DNA of 64,000 nucleotides from Blasia pusilla (lineage: Eukaryota; Marchantiophyta; Marchantiopsida; Blasiales): assembly GCA_050084515.1 (NCBI GenBank), contig CM114271.1, positions 68,448,001 through 68,512,000 of the forward strand. Reading direction: 5' to 3'. Positions within the stretch are counted from its first letter, which is position 1. Each line of letters begins with the position of its first letter. Made by a program: the position numbers and the translations under genes. This document shows positions 59,401 to 64,000 of this stretch, in pieces. The notes beneath the pieces were generated by a model that saw only the letters and a program-made list of their open reading frames with translations, searched no databases and had not been told where the DNA came from.

Positions 59401-60817
59401 TTTTCTTAACGGAGGGCGGGAAAACTTGTGCATGACGACGATCTTCATTCCCCTCCTGCAAACAAGTAACCGAGGGTTAGTTCGCATCTACGAGCGCAAG
59501 TCGCCAAGCGAGAATACACATATCCAGTCAGAGGGGCAAGTTGGCTTGTTCGTACTCAAACAATAACTGCTGCAAATGAACTGACGTGATAAGCCACACA
59601 ACTCGAAATCGGTCTTCACTTGCCATTGAGATCTAAGCAGGCATAGGCATACATTTGCTGTTGCCATCCTGAAAGGGAATACTTTAATAAGCGATGACAA
59701 CCATACTAGCGCGGCACTTCGAGTCAGACCTCCACTGGAAGACGGTCGACGAAGATTAGGAGGCAAGGGCCACACTATGATCTGATATGATAGCTAAGTG
59801 ACTTACATAGTTACAAGACGTTCCGATTTCGGACATCCTCACAGAAGAAGATAACTCGCCGTGTAAAAAGAAAGACCATCGACTGGGAAGATTCTCGTCA
59901 AGCTAACTCACGCACCGGAAGGTCAGGAAGGACAACAGTAGGGGAAGGCTACAATAATACCCTTCGACTGTCACAGGTTCGCTCACGTAGAAATCTGAAG
60001 GGGTTCCCTTCAACTGCTAGTATGTCAATCACTTCGACATCGTGAACCAAAGTTGAAGCGGTAGTAACATTAATGGCCGAAATCAACGATTTTCCACAAA
60101 TGGAAGGTGACCATTGGGATGTACCTCCTCTGTATCCAGGTAAATAACCCTCATTTTGAAGGCTAAGCATCGCGTTGCGAGGGCACAAGCTGATGCCGAT
60201 GTCCCGATAATGCCTAGCACTTGACCCCGGCACCGCCGCATGCCACGACAGGCGGCGGGTAGGGCACCAAGCCAACCAGCACTCGCTCCCGCTTGGGCGG
60301 CCAACGCAGGTGTGCGCCTCAGTAGTCCGAGTATCAGCGCCATTGCAGTATCAGCCACTTCTTCACTCCGACCATTGTCAACATGTAGCAGCTGCAATCC
60401 TAAGTCACTTGCCAAACCTGAGTCGACGGCCTTGTCGGCACAGCCTAAGCTCAAGATAAGTTGCCAAGGTTGCAACCGCCTCTGGGCTGCGCGTGGAAGG
60501 TAGGCCAGAGACTGTACTAGCACAGCCACGGCAGCCTCGATTTTTCCCTCTCCAACCTGCGCCAATCCGACATGCTCGACAACAGCCACACCTTCCAATG
60601 CCTCGGCTTCGGCCCGACAGTCGTCCATACAATTCAGAGCCACAACCAAAGGCAACCCCACGGGGGCCCCATCGTAACCTTTACCCTTTCTTCCTACTGT
60701 TCCGTCACTTCTCATGCTTCCAAATTGACGCACTCCTGATTTCGCCTCTCCTCCAACCCTTCCGATGTCTACTCTTCCCATCGACGTTTCCGGAGGAATC
60801 ACAACCCCTTTCCCCAT
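56427..60817 (-). CDS. AN: ANGUSTIFOLIA, plant CtBP-like protein (7 coding exons, 685 aa)
   Basis: Coding exons on the minus strand, all with GT/AG borders and matching phases: 60817-60125, 59455-59287, 58959-58829, 58321-57497, 57339-57292, 57019-56903 and 56501-56427. Exon 1 has LNCMDDCRAEAEAL, LAYLPRAAQRRLQPWQLILS and CRGMRRCRGQVLGIIGTSA, the AN version of the dinucleotide fold. Later come VVSLHCPLTNETVQIINAET, AGCALDGVEGPQWLEAW, MPNVLILPKSADYSEEVW, a basic stretch KGPGKKGKKRAGRRK that may be a nuclear signal, DPAAQFLVVVRN, IGLRSLAAGGKLLQ, FDVWESW and a final EILAAVGEEDGVVRWLS. Arabidopsis AN is 636 residues; this has a longer N-terminus and linker. AN is known to shape cells through microtubules and Golgi/nuclear roles and lacks the dehydrogenase catalytic residues. 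The LxCxE-like site here is LNCMD. The first ATG is assumed; MGRVD and MRSDG downstream are alternatives. Confidence 0.95.
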
Positions 60818-61320
60818 TTTCCTCAGACGGTGCAGTCCGCCCGCCCGGCCCCCTACCTACCTACCTAACTACTCCCTCAACATCTTCTGTCTTGCAGCAC
60901 CTCAAACGTTAACAGTTCCATACTTCTGCACCGTCGTTCAGCTTCTACCATTGATCACCAGTCCAGGACAATCTTTCCTTCCAACTCCACATCCTCGTCC
61001 ATCAATCCAACCACTCCGCCTCCCAAATTTCCTTCCTCACTCGATCAAGAATTTGAGTCGCAACTCGTTAACGTCCGCCCGAGCTGTCTCATGCAGTTTT
61101 GGCCCGCCCGTCCGCACGCAGACGATCGTCCGACAAACAACCCTCGCACCAACGCTACGCTGTGACCTTCAGAAAATGACCAACGGCCAACCCACACGAG
61201 CAGTGCAGATACTCCCCGGGCTCAGGAAACGGGCGCCGTTAGTGTTTTTGCCCCCGGTTTTGGTCTGCACTCCTCTCGGGACTCTCAAGACAGGGCGGAA
61301 TGAAGATTAACAACGGTCAC
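60818..61320 (-). promoter_or_regulatory. Probable 5' UTR and promoter region of ANGUSTIFOLIA
   Basis: GC-balanced, stop-rich sequence directly upstream of the AN start codon. The minus strand carries a GTAGGTAGGTAGG tract near 60860 and several CCAAT-like words, but no clear TATA box. Plus-strand ORFs here (for example 60765-61310) are antisense by-products. Confidence 0.4.
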
Positions 61321-62900
61321 ATGCCATTTTCTTTGAACATCATGCGATTTGCAAAGGCGTTAATTAGGTCTGTGGCCTCATTAAGGCGCACGTCAAGTAC
61401 TGCTCAGCATTAAGGTCACCGTCTGATGACTCTCATGGTCGGCAGAGAGTCCCATTCAAACGAAGACTACGAACGTCCGGACAATAACTCTCCAGAGAAT
61501 CTCACCCGTCGATTGAATCATCGCACGGCTCATGTTCAGAAGACGGACGGGAAAATCTCCCATGATCTCCGTTAGTAAGCCGGGTGATAGATCCAATGAT
61601 GGGGGAGATCCGGGGTTACGAGTAAGGTTAGCCGGTTAAATTTCAAAATTTCCGATTAATTTTAAAGTTGCCCACGAAAAACCGGTTGGATTTGAGGTCG
61701 CTCTTTGTATTTCGTATCTGGAAACCGGTTCAAAAACCGGAATTTCCGTTCCCGATTTACTATTTCCGATAATGTACCGGGTCCCGTGAAAAAACTCCCC
61801 GAACCCTGGATCGATCCGTCGGATATGTCTTTAAATTTATGACGAGGGTTCAATGTCCAGCGGATCGTCCGTCTAAGGCATTTTCTTTTTTAACTCATCA
61901 TTTTATTAAATTCTTATATTGTGAACAATTATTAAGTATTCTTGACCTACAATCGCTTGTGGCACCTACTCAACATGGATATTTTACTATTCACAAAACC
62001 AAAATCTCATGAGCTTCTCATGTATATGAATTCTTTTATTGTAACGTACTTTAGGTCTTATTATAAAATTTATCAACTCAATTTATATTGGTGAAGTTCC
62101 TTCCAATTCAATTGCACTTCATTCATTATAAAAAGAAGATGGGGTTTGATGAACCCCTTCTATGGTGTCCACACGAATGCTTTTTGCACTCTTCCCAAAT
62201 TGACACGTGTATTTGGGAATACAGGTGTCTTCTGTATTTCACATAAGAACTAACAAGAGGAGCTAACATAATAGATTTGACGGACGTGTTTCTAATAGCA
62301 TGGTGATTTTTTCACCCGTGCATAGCATGGGCAGGATGCAAGTAAAAAATTATTGCTCACACAAGAATGATACAAGGTGGCAGTACGGAGAAGGCATATC
62401 ATTGCAACATTCTCAAGTACAATTTAAATAAATGAGTGCTTATATTAGTTTTAGTTCCACTAGAGTGGATAGTGTGGGTAAGAAAAGTAGTTGTGAGGAT
62501 ACCACAAGTGGCCTATTGGCTTCTCTTAATGACATATCATTCTCTAGGGATTTTATTACTTATCTAGTTCCACTAGAGTAGATGGCCTATGGGTTCCTTA
62601 ATGACTTGTGTGTACAAATCACTCTCTAGAGATCTTAATACTTGTCATTGTCTAGGGTGATTTTGCTCTAACAAAAATTATCTACCATACCTACCCTAAA
62701 AGGCCATGTGCCAAAACTTATATGTTCATCACTTTCGACACAAGTTGGCTATCCCAATTTATGGCCAATATAGGTAGTTATTTAGAAGAACTTTTCATTC
62801 TAGGTGTGTCTGGACCGGCAGGGAGCACTTGGAGTAGCGTTGGGCTTGGCGAGGACGTGGGTGGCGAGGAGGGTGAAATGAAACCAAATCTCGGGTGAGG
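61321..62900. other. No gene recognised
   Basis: 61600-61800 has repeated ACCGG/CCGGTT words. From 61870 on it is AT-rich, with GATCTAGTTCCACTAGAGT phrases repeated at about 62453 and 62568. No coding frame of note. Confidence 0.35.
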
Positions 62901-64000
62901 GCAGTCTTATTTATAGGTTTTGAGGTAACTATGGTTAAAGTTTAACTTAACCCGGGTTAAACCTTTACCATAATTAGGATGGATTGGGTGGTTTTGAGAA
63001 TTTTACCTATTTTCACCTCGCAAAATTTTACGAATGCCAAAACCGATATCCGTATCGCAATTTGCATTCCGCATGAGCGATATACTGATTTTTATGTCTC
63101 AACATCATTGGTATCGGGTTTTGCATGCCTTAGAAAAAAACATTTGTTCGCGAAAACGAGAAGGGTGGTCACCCTTCTTGTCTGGTCCAAAATCATGTTA
63201 TAAGATGGCTATTAGGCAGCCCAGGAACTCTTAGCTTACCTAGGTGTGTAGCTTAGGAGGGCCCAAGCGTGATGCAGGCCCACACATCAGTACTTAGGCT
63301 CGAGGGGTCACTCTATGAAGGGTCTCATACCCCCTGCGATGGTTTGGAGTATTAAATGCCCCTTGGGAACTTAATAAAGTTGTACGACACCAATCATATA
63401 GTGACACCTGGAATTTTATAATTTAAAAACCCTATCTTATAGTTAATTTCTTTATAATTCTTCCTCAAAATGAATAAAAGGCCCTATGATTTGTCATACG
63501 TGATAGGGGAGAAGAAAGTAAGTGAGTCCCCCAAGTACTTAGGGGGAAGGAAATAAGTTGTTAAGCATCAATAGTGGTATCTTGATGAGTGGAAGCTGTG
63601 AGCAAGGATGGTTACCCTGTAAAGATTAGTAAAGAGATCAAGATTGCCTCAAAGTGGTGTGGAGTCGAAGTGTGCTTTGTCCTCTAGTCTTAATTGTGAT
63701 AACTTGTCAAGCTAAGCTTAAGGGGTGTGCTGATCCGATCAAGCAGAGGGAAGGGATCTCAAAGATCAGGGATGAGTGTAGCCAGCTGTTTCCAAGCTAG
63801 GTGCAAGAGTTCTTGCAGTCGCTTGGTCATTGTAGTGCGTGCTTGTTGGTGGTAGACCACACTCTAAAGGGACTATTTTGATAGTTTGTCATTTGTTCCT
63901 TGAAAGGAGAAGATTGGTTCATGCAATAGGATCGAGTTAGAGTGTTGGGATGCATAGTGGGTACCTTGGCTACCAGTGCTACTAAGGAAAAGGCCTGTCG
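62901..64000. other. Transposon-like non-coding sequence with a dyad and a minus-strand TATA
   Basis: The minus strand reads CTATAAATAAG (TATA at 62908-62915). A perfect 14-base palindrome TTAACCCGGGTTAA lies at 62947-62960, within a wider dyad from TATGGTTAAAG to CTTTACCATA. The rest, to the window end, has no recognisable gene; it may be part of an LTR element running out of the window. Confidence 0.35.

Noticed and set aside
60493-61310. Plus-strand ORFs of 139 and 181 codons at the ANGUSTIFOLIA start
   Set aside because: They are antisense to AN exon 1 and its leader, have no motif, and are explained by the GC-rich coding strand.
1-64000. tRNA, rRNA or other structural RNA genes
   Set aside because: No A/B-box tRNA cloverleaf, rRNA core or snoRNA-type sequence was recognised on either strand by eye.

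Overview
The window looks like a chromosomal piece of a land-plant nuclear genome, rich in transposable elements. The best evidence is an intact seven-exon ANGUSTIFOLIA (plant CtBP-like) gene at 56427-60817, minus strand, with GT/AG introns, in a background of plant-type Ty1/copia and Ty3/gypsy chromovirus remnants. Nothing points to a prokaryote. Several families here (a tyrosine-recombinase-like gene, Ecp2/Hce2-type secreted proteins, a DUF7869-type transposase-like gene) are ones I associate with fungi, algae, bryophytes and early-diverging vascular plants. I therefore lean to a non-flowering land plant, but this is inference.

Layout. (1) 1-16079 and 32982-49009 are two direct copies of one ~16-kb segment. 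Each carries, in order: a degraded tyrosine-recombinase-like gene (minus), a short coiled-coil ORF split by an amber codon (plus), degenerate repeats and a ~36-bp minisatellite, an Hce2-like secreted-protein gene (plus), and a copia element on the minus strand that contains a MITE and a (TC)n tract. (2) Between the copies, 16080-32981 holds inverted copia 3' fragments, a divergent gene pair around a 67-bp tandem array of dyad-symmetric units, a 531-bp tandem duplication, an inverted third copy of the Hce2 block (24723-27206), a possible solo LTR, and a DUF7869 gene broken by a MITE. (3) The right end of the second 16-kb copy abuts a 5'-truncated gypsy chromovirus (49010-54278). (4) 54279-64000 is the only ordinary gene territory, with ANGUSTIFOLIA and its flanks.

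Two points matter to a reader. First, the shared promoter region at 20.66-21.63 kb is built of about ten units, each with a ~27-bp near-palindrome and a ~40-bp spacer; two more units sit in what appears to be an intron of the minus-strand gene. This is the strongest candidate for an undescribed arrangement. Second, differences between repeat copies (the 16-kb, 531-bp and 192-bp repeats) fall strikingly often at CTG/CAG and CG sites and are often small indels. Many apparent frameshifts may thus be consensus errors linked to CHG/CG methylation rather than real mutations, and gene-death calls in the duplicated blocks should be read with that caution. The ANGUSTIFOLIA gene shows no such damage.
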